Shown here piece after piece: positions 31,323 to 43,400 of a DNA stretch of 64,000 nt. The stretch lies in contig UWYS01000009.1 of NCBI GenBank assembly GCA_900291925.1, positions 434,001-498,000 on the forward strand, given 5' to 3'. This DNA is from Thecaphora thlaspeos. Taxonomy: Eukaryota; Basidiomycota; Ustilaginomycetes; Urocystidales; Glomosporiaceae. The position numbers and the translations under genes were made by a program. Within the stretch, counting starts at the first letter, position 1. Every line of letters starts with the position of its first letter. The notes beneath the pieces are model-generated. The model made no database searches and was not told where the DNA came from. It saw only the letters and a program-made list of their open reading frames with translations.

Positions 31323-34300
31323 ATGCCGGCACTCTTCTCCAAGCGTAGCGGCGCAAAAGGCACCAGCAAGAGCGCCACCAGCCTCCGCAAGGCCAACGGC
31401 TTTGGCCCGCACTCGTCATACGATCTTAACCGTTTGGAGATTTTCGCGCCCTCACCCAGCCATTCCGACGCCCGCCCCCTCCCCGCCGTCCCGACAAAGG
31501 AAGACCTCCCCGCGCTGCCCCTTTCTGCCAACAACAGCTACCTCAATCTCAGTCACACCCACATCTCCAACGGCACGCAGTCGGCTGGCCACCAGCAGAC
31601 AGAGTTCGGCCAGCTCGATGCCCGGACGCTTCGGGCCAAGGCCTCGTCTCCTAGCCTGCCGACCGGCAAGAAGAGCGCGGGGCAGCTCAGCATCCACAGC
31701 GCCGCCTTCGGCAGCCTGCGACGGTCCAAGTCAAAGACAGTCGAGTCCCTGCAGCCCCTCTCGCCACCCATGCCCCAATCGGCCGCGCCGTCGATCCGCA
31801 GCGCCAACAGGGACGGCGGTAGAAACACGCTCGAAATTCCTACCTACGGCTACACTCCGGAATCGATAGACGTGCAGCTGGATCCGTCCAGGGTGCTGCC
31901 GATCCTCGAAGCGTGTGGCGAGCAGATCCGAAAAAGAGGTAAGCGCTCCGCCAGCGTTCGAAGGCACGTCTCAACTACGGCTGGCCGTCTGACTTACCGC
32001 TTCCCCCCTTTCACCTCGCCCCGAAACAGGCCTCGACTCGCCCCTGATCTTTTCCTCGATGGCGCTCGACCTCAGCCCGGACAATGCGGTTTCACTGATC
32101 AAGACGTACCAGAGCGGTTCCTCCCCTATGGGCCGGCCGGCGCTGCCTGCTGCGTTTGCCGAAGAGGTGCAGTACGCCAATCCGTACGATCTGGCCGCCG
32201 TCATAAAGTGGGCCTTTGCCCGGATGGGGAGGGTGCTCGCCGTCCCGATCCCGTCGACGGCTCCCGCCAAAAAGGGCGAGGTGCGCGAAGAGATGGCCTA
32301 CATCCAGCAACGAGGCTTCCTGGACCTCGACCTCTACACCGCATGGAGGGAGGGCGAGCGGCGCTCCCGATACCCTGCAGACTCGTTTGCCGCCTTTTCG
32401 CAGCAGCTCCAGACCCCCTCGGCGCAGCTGCTCTCGTCCCTTTTTTCGCTGCTCTCGTCGACGGCCTCGTACTCGCTCAAGAACGGCATGGTCCCCGCCA
32501 AGCTGGCCAAGCACTTTGGACCGCTGCTGTTCGGGCTGCCAGAGGACGAGACGTTCGCGCGTACGTACGACGCCTTTGTGCGCGCGAGCAATGCGACCGA
32601 GCACCTCCTCCTTGCCTACATCCGCGGCCAGGCCGTCCTGTCGGCGCAGCCGCCCAAGCTCATGGACCACGTCGCAGGCTATCCAGCCATGCTTGCCGCA
32701 GACATCGCCCTGCCCGGCAAGCACGCCAACCTGGTCCCCGTCACCCAGATTGAGCGCCAGGTACGCCTGTACAGCCCGAACCTGCTCCAGACCGCGTGCG
32801 AACTGGATCTCGACGTGGACTGCCCCGAGTGGGAGGCCTGCCGCCACGACAGCGACCGACACGGTAAGGATCCGCAGCTCTCGGATCGCTTCCGGAAGCT
32901 TGTCAACCTGCGCGGCGGCGGCGCCCAGGGGAGGGGCAAGGCGAACAGCGGCGGCGGTGGCGGAGCGCCCGTCGCCTTCAGCCGGACAGCGGCCGAGGAT
33001 GGCGAGGTCAAGGTGTACGGCTCGCTCGTCTCAAAGCAGTGGGGAGATTTCCTGAACGACGGCTTCACGGCCCCGGATCGGAACAAGCTCGCCTTCGACC
33101 TCAATGAGAGCGCCCGGAAGGACCGACACCACAAGCGCGACACCGTTCAGTGGACCGACTTCCAGTCGACTGGCTTCGGCTCCGGCGATGACGGCCTCGA
33201 CACCGTCCTCAGCTTCGACGACGGCCTCAAGCAGGAGGTCGAAAACTGGCCGGGCGAGCGTGAGCGTATCCTGAGCAAGCTTCGGGAGCGCCAAAAGGCG
33301 CTGCCTCCCTTCCACTACGACACAACGCCCCGCCTCATTGCGAGCCCGACCCGCGCCGGCGAGCCGGCCGGCACGCTCGACAGCCATCCCATCTCGCGCA
33401 TGGACGAGGCCTTCGCCGACGTGTACGTCGATTACCTCATCGGCGCCGGATGGAGCAACCGCGACGAGCTCACCCACCGCACCTCGAATTTTGCCGTGCT
33501 GCAGTACAAGAGCCGTCCCGGTCCCTCGACCGTCGGCTCGCAAGGTGCCGGGTCCAGCCTCTCGGCACCCACCCGCTTCGTGGTGCCACGCCGGGACGAG
33601 TTCGGCCAGGACATCCCCGAGGACCCGCGCACCGACGCAGCCTGGTTCGTCATCCGCGAGGTGGTGCCGCAGCTGTATCGTGCCGAGCTCGAGGTCGCGG
33701 GTAGGGGCAAGAACAAGGGCAACGCCATGATGCGCAAGTTTAGTGCCTTCCGGTCGAAGAAGGACCGATCTCAGGACGACTTCATGTTGTATGCCGATCT
33801 GTCGGACCCCTTCCGACCGGGCTACCGAGGAGAGACCAAGCATATCCGGCTCAGCGATGTCGGCCCCCGCATCGAGACAATCGATGGCGCGAACCGCTTC
33901 AACCAATATGCCGAGCCGCGACCGTCCCGCCTCGGACAGAGCCAGAGCCACGGGTTGCTGCAGGTTTCGGACGAGGCCCAGGGTCGCCCCAGCGCGGACA
34001 GCGCTCACGCCCTGTCCCGCGCCGAAGGCAGCAACGGGACCGGCCTGAGACTCATGTCGACGCTGCGCGCCAAGAGCATGCAGGTCGTCAAGGGCGCGAA
34101 GAAGGGCGGATCCGCCATCTTTGATGCGCCTTCGCCTTCGCCATCGCAGCAGCAGCCGCAGCAGCAGGGAGGTCTCGCGCCCACCTCGTCTATCACAGCC
34201 GCTCATGCGCAGAAGGGCAACCACGAAGCCGATGCGTCCTTCACGTCAAATGACTTCGAGGTCCGCAGCCTGCACGACTCAGACGATCCGGATCTGGCCG

Positions 34301-35700
34301 AGCTCGAGGACGGTCCGCCGCAGCGGAAGCGCAAGAACCTTGGCGGTCTGCTTGGCCCAGAGAAGTCAGACACCATGGGCGACGACTCGTGGATGGACGT
34401 CCTGTTTAAGGCTAACGAGAACAGGATGACTGGCCAGGATGTGGAATGGAAGGGTCCGAGGCGGGGCAACGGCGCCCGCGTCCGCGACGTCACCGGGACG
34501 GAGACGGATACGGGGCCAGAGGCCGAGGCGAGCGTGGAGACATCGGTCGCTGATGCAACCTCTGTGAGCCCGACCAAGACATCCAAGGTCGATGTCAACG
34601 CAGTCTCTCGAGACGCCACCCCGATGTTCGAGACGCCGCGCGCTTCTACGCCCCCACCCCTCGTACCAAGCAGGTCCAGGACGGACGCCGAAGCGACGCC
34701 CGAGACCGAGCTGGACCGGATCGACAGCCCTTCCAGCAGCCGCGCCGAGGCAGATAGCCGCTACCTCGACCGCTCCTCGAGCACCATCGATGCTAACGCC
34801 AAGACAGAAACTGCAGACTCTTCGCTCGTGCTCCCGGCCCCCGCCATCGAGGGCGCGAGTATTGGACTAGCTTCTTCGCCCCGCCAGATCTCTCCGACCC
34901 TTGCCGAGGGCTCTCCACTGCGAACGGCCCTTCGGCCTGTGGCGAACAAGGAGACGCCTAAAGCGACCATCGACACGAAGGCGTTGGTTGAGTCGCTCCG
35001 CGCTGGCCTGAGCCCAGTCGAGGCCGTCCGAAAGAGCAAGGCGGCCACACCGCCATCGCCCACATTCGCCAAACCCTCGGCCGGACGCATCGACCCCTTT
35101 TTCAAAGACAGGACCGCTGGCCGCGTCGCTACCGTTGCCAGCCGTTTCGGTGGTCGGGGTGCGCCCAAGTCTCTCGAGCCGCTCTCGCCCACCCGGACGG
35201 GCCCCATCGCCCCGCCGCTCAAGAGCCCCAAGCGCGCTCTTGCCGCCGCTGCTGCTGCTGCTGTCGCCGCCGACTCGACCTCGACCTCGACCGTCGAGCC
35301 CGCTTCTGATCTGCAGGATGTGGCGCTCAGCCCGGCCCGACGCCGCGCCGTTCTGTCCAATGCCGAGCCACTGTCGCCCACCCGGACGATTGACTCGTAC
35401 GCCGACCAAGACTCGATCTATCCGGAGGATGCCGCGTCCAACTATCACTACTCTGGCGAGCAGCCGGAAGGCGAGTGCCGGGAGGAAGAGGAAGAGGAGG
35501 AAGTCGCCGATTACGCTAGAGCGTGGCGGCTCGTGCCGTGTTCCGGCGACAACGGACAGGGCTTCGCCGACGATCGTGGGAGGTCCGAGGAGGAGGACGA
35601 GGTCTACTCCATCGGCTTCCGCGAACCATACCAGCCCGGCATGCCGCTGGACAACGTCATGGAGGAGTCCGAGAGCGTCCTGAGCGGCAGCAACCCCTAG
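31323..35700 (+). CDS. Msb1/Mug8-family morphogenesis protein with RhoGAP-like fold
   Basis: Two exons (31323-31938, 32030-35700) give 1428 residues; the 91-base intron joins EQIRKR to GLDSPLIFSSMALDL. A Ser-rich leader of about 180 residues is followed by the conserved region: VLPILEACGEQIRKRGLDSP, then LSSLFSLLSSTASYSLKNGM with PAKLAKHFGPLLFGLP, which matches the RhoGAP-like core of the Msb1/Mug8 family. Further conserved-looking blocks (DFLNDGFTAPDRNKLAFDL, VQWTDFQSTGFGSGDDGLD) follow up to about residue 850. The last 550 residues are low complexity with repeated Ser-Pro sites, including LSPTRT twice. Yeast Msb1 works with Bem1 and Rho1/Cdc42 at sites of polarised growth. The assignment is from remembered family patterns. 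Confidence 0.7.
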
Positions 35701-36319
35701 ACGGCGTTTTCTGTGCCCAGCCTCCAGCATGCGAAGACGAACACCCTCTATCTATACGATCTAGTCTTGCTCGATCTACCCTCTCTCACGATGATAGCCC
35801 CCCTTCCCCTGTCTCCATCCGATCCTGCTCCGCCACGGTCTTGCCAGTCACACCTCGCCACCCTGTCTCACGGTCCACTGATCCCCACGCACTCACCTTC
35901 CTTTGCGTCCCCGTGCTCTCTGCCCTACCAGCCTGTTCACCTTCCTTTGTCTGCATCGTCATCGTCCGCTCGGAAAAGAAATGACATCCTACATATCATT
36001 GTCCATCCCTGCTCACCGCATCGCATGAGCAGACGGACCATTCGCCTCCGTCGGAGATATGGCGGCCTGAACGCCGAAGAGCGTGCTTGTGTTCGTGGCG
36101 GTCTGTGGCCGGGCGAGTCATCGCAGCCAGCCTCCGGAGCCGGCAAGACTTCCTTGCGCGCCTCGGCCACTTCGAACGGACATCGATCATCTCAGCCACT
36201 GGTCTGTGCGTTGTGGCTGTGTCTTTTGTTTCGACTCCCTCCTTTTCTTCACCATCATCACCAACCCATCGCCTCACCTCCCGCTCTGACTTCCTCACTC
36301 CCCCCTCTAGCTTTTCACG
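35701..36319. other. Intergenic region between two plus-strand genes
   Basis: This contains the 3' end of the Msb1-like gene and the pyrimidine-rich promoter and leader of the acetyltransferase gene. I see no gene. Confidence 0.5.
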
Positions 36320-37142
36320 ATGGTATACACCCTCCACCCCGCCACGCTCTCAGACCTCTCGGCCATCGCGACGATCCAACGTCTAGCATTCAACGATCCA
36401 CGCAACCACGACGAGATTGCACACCTTATGGAATCCGATCCACTCTCCTCTTCCAAATCCGACACGGAACGACACTCAGAGGCAGTAGAGAAACTCGTAC
36501 CTCTACTGAAAGATGAGGATTGTGAAATCATCAAGGCGGTAGAAGGCGAGGAGAAGGAGGGGGAGACGGTCGGGTTTGCAATTTGGCTCAAACCTGTGCT
36601 TGGAGGTGTCAAGATGAAACTTGATGCGCGGGAAAAAGAGAAGGTGGGAGAGCAGGGAGAAGAGGAAGCAAAGGCAAAGAGCATGGTTCAACGATTCTCG
36701 GAAAGGACGGATAGGACGAGGAGTCGTGTCATGCAAACCCATCCACACTGGTACGTCCCCCTCGCCCATCCATCTACCCTTTGCTATCCTTCCCTTTCGT
36801 TTATCTGATCTGTCTCCCTCTCCACCTCTTTCCAGGTTCCTTAAACTCCTCTGCATCTCACCATCCCACCAACGACGCGGAGTCGGCACACTTCTTCTCC
36901 AATATGGTCTTGACGCTTCCGCTTCGAACCGCAACGACATTCCAGGTCCATTCAGCGTCTACCTCGAGGCCAGTCCAGCAGGCGTGGGCGCGTACGAAAG
37001 GGCAAGCTTCAAAAAAGTTGGTCTCGATAGACTCGACGAACCGCGCGCCCAGAAGGGGTTCGTCGAATGGCCTTATATGGTCCGAGCCCCGCCCGCACCC
37101 GTATGTGAGAGTGGTTTGCATAGAGGTGCCAACAGCGGATAG
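36320..37142 (+). CDS. GNAT-family N-acetyltransferase
   Basis: Two exons (36320-36750, 36836-37142) give 245 residues; the 85-base intron splits a Trp codon before FLKLLCISPSHQRRGVGTLL. That stretch is GNAT motif A, with the acetyl-CoA pyrophosphate loop Q-R-R-G-V-G. The N-terminus (YTLHPATLSDLSAIATIQRL) and the later YLEASPAGVGAYERASFKKV (motif B) also fit the family as found in fungi. A charged Lys/Glu insertion lies between residues 70 and 140. The substrate cannot be inferred; neighbours give no clue. Confidence 0.88.
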
Positions 37143-37808
37143 ATCGAGTGCAAGCAGACCGAGAGAGGGAGGATGGCATGGAACTGTCCGTGAAACGTCG
37201 GGCTTTGTGATTGACAAGTCACTTTCTTCGTTCTTTCCTCGTTCTTTCTTCGATGGTTATAGTAATACATGGTGGCGGATCTGGGGAACGGGCCAGGGGA
37301 AAGGGGAGGGGAGGGGGTGCAGGGATATAGTGAATGGGGAGGCATAGATTAGACGGGTGATGGTGAGCGTCGCGATCGAGGAAGAGCATAGCGCAGCGCA
37401 GTTGGGGGGGGGGGGGTCCATTGAGGAGGAAGGAGAGATGGAGGTGACCAGTCGGGTAACCCGTGACGTTGTTCAACTGATACTGACAAGGTGGCGAAAG
37501 AAAGTGAGAGGGAGGTCATGCGACGCCCGTCAGCGAAGACGAGCAGAAGGAGGGACGAGGAAGGAAACGATGCTAAAGGTCCGTGTGTGGATGAAAGGAT
37601 GGTATGGTGCTGGGCTAGCTAGTATCAAGGGCGATTAGCAAAACTTGAAAAGGCAGAGGGAAATTGGGCGACTGCGGCTGGTCGTAGTGGCGAAGGATGA
37701 CCTGCATCCCACCAGGGTCCGCATTCCACCAGGGTCCCAACCAGAGCGTACGTGCTTACTCCCGTGCGCAGGAGCGAACGAACGACAACAACGACAACAG
37801 ACGACGAC
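37143..37808. other. Convergent intergenic region with a G run
   Basis: This lies between the ends of the acetyltransferase gene and the minus-strand gene ending at 37809. It includes an uninterrupted run of about 13 G at 37404-37416. I see no gene. Confidence 0.5.
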
Positions 37809-38739
37809 TCAGAACTCGATCGGAGGTAGCGGCTGAAGGTGGTCCGGGTGGATAAAGTCGAGGTCGCCAAGGTCGTCACCGGCGCCAGCGCCAGTGGTGG
37901 TCTGCTTGAGCGGCGACCCAAACTGCCTCTGAGAACCGATCCCGGCGTCAAACTCGAGGCCGAAGCTGTCGGACCGTGCGTAGGGGCTCGGCGACGACGC
38001 CCGAGGCGTCAGGGCCTCGTCGGAGCCGGCGTTGCTGGTCGCGGCGCTGCCCTTACGCGGTGAGAAATAGTTCTCGTCCATGCATAGATCGGCCTCCATC
38101 TCGGTCGCGTCCTCGGCGTGGCAGCGATCGAAGCGGGTGCTGAAGTAGTCGATAGCCTTGTCCACGCTGCCGCGGTGGGAGGCGGGCGATCGCGTCGGCG
38201 ACGAGCTGGCCGAGCTGCGTCGCAGCTGACGCTGCTCGGTGGGTACGAGATTGAGCGACAGGCCGCCGAGCGGCGAGTGGCCGGCCTTGGGCGATCGCGG
38301 GAGGTGGCGAGGGCCGAGGATCGCGGCCTTGCCTTTGGGCGATGACGATGTGCTCGCCTTTTGTCGGGAGGCCTGGGGAGTCATGCGCGTTGAGGCGAGA
38401 ACACGCTCGTGAGGAGCAGGACTCATCGACGGGCGCTGCTTGAGATTGAGCGGGGCGCCGCCGGGCGATGCGAAGCCGTACGACCACCAGGACGGGTTGG
38501 CGACGTAGGCGCCGACGGGCGAAACGCCGAGGGCCATGATGCGGTTACGCTCCTCGTGCTCCTGCTGGGTGGCAACGGGCATCGAGTAGCTGTCAAGAGG
38601 GAGAGACGAGGCGGAAGAGGGGCAGGCGATCGCGTTAGTAACGTGCCTGACCTTATCTCGAACAACTTCGCTGCAAGGCTGGACGGTCGCCCACTCACCT
38701 CCTGATCATGCCTGCCGAGCGGGCCAGGGGCGGCTGCAT
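37809..38739 (-). CDS. Hypothetical Ser/Pro-rich protein with a conserved-looking N-terminus
   Basis: Two exons (38739-38699, 38589-37809) give 273 residues. The intron 38590-38698 has GTGAGT and GACAG ends and joins MIR to SYSMPVATQQEHEERNRIM in phase. The N-terminal 50 residues (MALGVSPVGAYVANPSWWSY) look ordered. The rest is rich in Ser, Pro and Arg with many SP sites, and the C-terminus carries DDLGDLDFIHPDHLQPLPP. The reading frame continues upstream through a single TAG at 38749-38751 into a cysteine-bearing ORF that repeats the GDLDF motif, so the true gene may be longer. No family was recognised. Confidence 0.55.
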
Positions 38740-38748
38740 GGCGCCGTG

Positions 38749-39018
38749 CTACTCGGCGGCGGTCTTGGTGTCGACGTGGAGAGGCTTGCGGCTGCCGCAG
38801 GCCGTTCCGAAGGCGGTGCAGCGCTGGACGGTGTTCATGCACGATGCGCAGATGCCCTCCGAGGCGCCACGCTTGGCCTGTCGACGAGAGGCAAGCGTGT
38901 TGCTGCTACTGCTGCTGTCGGCCTTGGGCGTGATAGTGCCTGCCTCGTGGGAGCCTTGGAAGAGAAAGTCGAGGTCGCCGATGTCCTCCTGGTCCGCAGC
39001 TGGCGGCATCAGCAGCAT
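38749..39018 (-). CDS. Cysteine-bearing ORF in frame with the downstream gene
   Basis: From an ATG at 39018 this reads 89 residues: DQEDIGDLDFLFQGSHEAG, a polyserine patch, then GICASCMNTVQRCTAFGTAC with a CxxC pair and two further Cys spaced like a small metal-binding site. It ends at TAG (38749-38751), only nine bases before the ATG of the next gene and in the same frame. Such spacing is unusual for two separate fungal genes. It could be an upstream exon with a missed splice, a readthrough product, or the first half of a gene broken by one nonsense change or sequence error. The 5' end is uncertain. Confidence 0.4.
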   Translation of the reverse strand: MLLMPPAADQEDIGDLDFLFQGSHEAGTITPKADSSSSSNTLASRRQAKRGASEGICASCMNTVQRCTAFGTACGSRKPLHVDTKTAAE

Positions 39019-39111
39019 GGGTGTGAAGGGGACGCGCGTGGTCGAAGCCGCGCGAGAGGTGTGGGCAGCTATGTACCTTTTTGCGGCCTGGTCAGTTGGT
39101 GGAGCAGCAGT

Positions 39112-39275
39112 GTGCGGGGATCGGGCGCTGCCAGGCAACGAGGAAGCGGCAGCGCTTGACAGCCAGCCAGCCCGCCAGCCAGGGTGCGGGGATCGGGCGC
39201 TGCCAGGCAACGAGGAAGCGGCAGCGCTTGACAGCCAGCCAGCCCGCCAGCCAGCCCGCCAGCCAGCCCGCCAGC
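39112..39275. repeat. 72-bp tandem duplication plus a 12-bp minisatellite
   Basis: Two essentially identical 72-base units (39112-39183, 39184-39255) begin GTGCGGGGATCGGGCGCTGC and end in a CCAGCCAGCCCGCCAGCCAG-like tail. That tail then expands into about three more AGCCCGCCAGCC units. The repeat lies between the minus-strand ORF at 39018 and the recombinase relic. Confidence 0.9.
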
Positions 39276-39482
39276 CAGGGCTGGAGCCGGTCTCGCTGGC
39301 ACTTGGCTGCTGTGTCGCTTGCTCTCTCCTCTCCTTCCTCCCATCACCTCTCTCCTCGTCGACGCCACCTCAACAACGTCCACTCGCTTCTTTTCAGCCT
39401 CTTTGGCGCCTCAACACATCCCCCCCGGCACCACACTCACCACGCCACACCGTTGTCCACCATCACTGGTACCTCGGCGGCT

Positions 39483-40489
39483 ATGCCGCCGCAGACCTGC
39501 CGCCGCTGCCTTCAAGTCCACCCCGCTAGTCATTTTCGCGGCGCCGCCTGCCGCAGGGCTCCCATACCTTCCCCACCCCGATCCCCGTCTCCCTCGCCAT
39601 CCCTTCGACCTTCGGCCGAACCCGGCACGCCCAGCCGTCCCCACCGCCAAACGCCCCCGGCCCCGCACCGCCTCCTACAGTGCACTCTCGGCCCTCCCCG
39701 CCACCGAGCGCATGCTGGTCGAATGGGTCGCTGGTCACACGTCCGACGGCAAGACTTACAACACACTTAAACGCAACGTCGGCGTCCTCAAGTCATAGCA
39801 CGTCGACCTCGGTTTTGCCACCACGGCGTTCGACGCTGGTTACCCTCCCCCTCCTCCGTCAACTCCTCCGCGCCCTGCCGTCGGTCTGCGCGTCCTCGCA
39901 CGACCGCAGCATGTACCGCGCCGCCTTCTGCCTCGCCTTTGCCTGCTTCCTCCGCGCAGGCGAAGTCACTTGGTCGACATTCGACCCAAGCACAGTCCTC
40001 GCTGTCCGCGACGTTGCCTTCAGCTCGAACTTCGGCTACGCCACCATCCGTCTGCCCGCCAGCAAGACCGACCCATTCCGCCAGGGCGCGAACCTCATCG
40101 CGCCCGCCGTCACCTCCCGCACCTGCGCCGTGGCGGCGCTCCGCGCCATCTGCGGGAACCGCGACTCTTTCAGCCCTCTCCTCGAGCTCTCCGGCAGCCG
40201 CCCCTTCGACCGTGCATCCTTCCTTGACACGCTGCGTCGATGCCTCACGACCTTTGGGGTCGCCGCGGCCTCATACGCTGGCCACTCGTTCCGCCGGGGC
40301 GCCGCAACTTGGGCAGCGCACTGCGGCGCCTCCACTGAGACGATCCGTGCGCTTGGCCGTTGGCGCAGCGATTGTTTCCGGCGGTACATTGACCGACCCA
40401 TCTCGGAGCGCCGGGCGACGGCAGCCGCTGCGCTCTACGGCACCATGACGGGCCCGCTCGTCCTCGAGGACGCGTGGCGCGATTTTTAG
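39483..40489 (+). pseudogene. Degenerate tyrosine recombinase (Crypton-like mobile element relic)
   Basis: The last 215 codons (frame ending at 40489) carry the tyrosine recombinase signature: Arg in CFLRAGEVTW, the box GHSFRRGAATWA (H-x-x-R), GRWRSD, and the nucleophile region CFRRYIDRP. Upstream, the core-binding domain is recognisable in a different frame (VEWVAGHTSDGKTYNTLKRN) and runs into TAG at 39796-39798; the reading HVDLGFATTAFDAG after it needs another shift near 39835. A third frame holds a possible start at 39483 (MPPQTCRRCLQVHPASHF). With at least one stop and two frame changes it cannot encode a full enzyme as it stands. Cryptons and DIRS-type retroelements carry such enzymes; no reverse transcriptase is visible nearby, so Crypton-like is preferred. 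Confidence 0.75.
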
Positions 40490-43400
40490 GCCACCCCACC
40501 TTGGTCCGGCCGCCTCGCTTTTCCCCCCTCCTTGTCGATCCATTGGGGGGCTTGCTTGCTTCGCTCCCGCCTGGCCTCGCAACCGGTCTCCCCTGCGGGC
40601 CGCTGCTCAGTCTGTTGGCGCCGGCTGGAAGCTCGCGGCGTCCCCCCTGCGGGGTCCGGCAATCCATATGCTTCCCTTTCCCCTGCCTGTCTGCTCCCCT
40701 CACAGCCAGCCTCGTCGCTCAAGTTGGTGCTAAGTAATATAGATCTAGCGCCGGACCACAAAGGGTCGGGCTGATTTGAATGGTTACTCTGTAGTGGACT
40801 GTAACCATCACGTTACTCTGTATAAGTTATCCAAGATTGTCATGCCGGGGGCTTCCTGCCCAAAGCCATGGATCGCTCTGACATGTTTGATTGTTGCACA
40901 ACAAATCTGCAAGGCAGAGAGGACCCTGGTCACGGCAAAGTCAACAAAAGCCAGAGTAGGATCGATCAAGCACCTCACTCACGCTTGCGCCCAATGCGAT
41001 GCCTGCACGTCTGGCGGTACCGTCAATGCACCCCGCCTCCTGACCTGTGCTGCGTCACAATACAGTACAGTTCAGCCACAGGGACATGCAGAACAGTAGA
41101 ACAGTAATGTCGTTAAAGGCAGGTCCATAGAACCATGCTCACCCGTCCCGTCCCGTCATGGGCTCGACGAGGCGATGCGCTTCCACTATTCTAGTTACTC
41201 TGTAAGTAAATGTAAGTACACAGATGTCCACCCTTGGTTGAGGGTCTGTTCCCACCTCGCTCCAGCCTGATACACACAGGAGTATTCTTGCCTATCCGAC
41301 AGCCATGAGCCTGAATGAACCAGTGGGACCTTGGCTCTTCTCGTTAAGCACGTACATATACAACAGTGAGTCCGTACAGTACAAACATGACTGACAGTCA
41401 ATTCCGCCTGTCTGGAGCCCATTGCCATCATGCTACCAGCGATGTAGCCAAGCTCTGGCAAAGGGAGCAAACTACGCCAGTGAAACATATCCATCGTACT
41501 GAAGGCGCAGATGTACGATAGAAGCTAATCAATGGCAAAGCCAAACACACAAACCAACAGCGACAGCCCTATATCGCTCCGCCGCGGTACGTCAAAGGCA
41601 CGAGTTGAAGCATCGCAGCCGGGTGCAAGCCTTACTGCTTGCCCGAAGCGGCCTAACGAGCGGCGACATATTCACTTGTGCGTACACCTCGCTCGCTCGC
41701 GCTGCGGTTGCATATCTTTTCGGATATACGTCATGGATAGGCCGTCGGCCCGAACGTGGAGTGAGACTGACGAATCGATATTTCAGCTTGGGCTTGCGCC
41801 CGTGCACAAAGCTACATCCATATCTTCGGAAAGCAGCGACACCTCGATGAGGTACAGTATATTAACTACTTACACGCTTGTACTGTATGTAAGTGAACGC
41901 ACCAGCTCCTGCTTCTTCGGGGTGGGTCCTCCAGGCGAGAACCTCGACGCTGACGGCAACAAGCCATTCAAATCGAAGCTTCACAGCGACAAGACCGGTC
42001 GACATGGCGACACAGCTCAATTCCTTATCGCAGCTGGTTGTGAAGGCTGTGCTAACTTACTGCAATTTACCTTGGCGTGGAAAGCAGCTCCAGACAGAGT
42101 GACAGAGTGAGTACAGACTACTACATACACTTCTGTACTTACTGTACAGTACTTCACACATAAAAGAAAGGGCCAGTATTCGTTTGACCGCATTCCAAGG
42201 GACGGGGCAGAGCAGATGGCAATTTTTTTCGCTTCGCTTGTCGACCTGCGCAAGCGTAAGCACGAGCGCAAATGAAAAGAGTCCAGGGAGGCGAGTCTGG
42301 TGTGGTAGAGACACGGCTGCCGCTGAGTGAGGCGTCGAGCAAAGTCGAGCTGAACGCCGTTCAGATTGCGAGCTGGTAACCGTAGCTTGCGGGAGGGCAA
42401 CAGCAGCAAACGACAAGGAGGATCGCTGCGAGAGTCCAAGAGTGCCATCGGGAGATGAGGCGGTGTTTCCTCGTCTGGCTCGACCGCAGCATGTTCGAAA
42501 GGCAAGAAGAGGATAGTGCAAGGTTCAAACCCCTCAGATCAACGCCCTCGCAAAGTACGTCGATACGGAATCTCGAAGGCAGGCAGGCTCGACTTGTTGC
42601 ACACACCTCGCGGGCCTGGCCAAGGGCTCGGACCGTAAATTATATTCCATGTTCATCTGTAGAGGATCGGGCGGAGCGGACGACGTCGGAACCGCCACCT
42701 GACAGCGACACCGGCTTGGGTCCCGCTCCACCTCCTGGCCTCGCTCTCACCCTCGTTCGCCTAAAAGGAGACTGCGCGCAGCCCCAACAGAGGACGTACG
42801 TTCAATCGGAAGCAAGCCGTAGTTGTGGAGAAATGGCTGAGCCTGGGTGGCGTGGCGAGCCGGGGAGAGGTTGGCCGGAATGGCGACCGCTGCGTTGCTC
42901 GATCTCGATTCACTGCGGAGCTTTAGAGGCGCACGAGATGGATGGCTGCAAGCAGGAGGGAGCAAGGAGCAAGGAGGGGGTTTCGGAGGATGATCGAGTA
43001 TGTAACCGCGGCGCTTACGGCGGTATGGCAAAGCCCTCATGGCGGGCTACGCCCCGCCCGAGGTCATCCTGCGCTGGCCCGCGCCACACCAAGCATCGCC
43101 TCGCTCGCCAGGCTAGAGGGCAGAGACGCGCGACACGTTGGACCCTGCCTGTCCCAGCTTGTCCCAGCTTGTCCCAGCTTGTCCCAGCTTGCCCCAGCTT
43201 TCTGACAGCTGCGAGATGGGGGTAGTGTGCATTGCGTTCTCCATCTCTACAACGGGAAAGAAAACTAAGAGACCCAACAACCCGCTTCCTCATACGTTAG
43301 TACTTGGTTCTTGGCACTCCTCCATACAGTCGACCTGCAGTAGGTACTGTAGCCTTCACAGAGAGAGGCCTGTTACATAGATCTCGAGATTAGGGTTCGA

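Noticed and set aside
42455..43225. 256-codon plus-strand ORF in the island
   Set aside because: Biased composition, ends within a 10-bp minisatellite, no domain or splice support.
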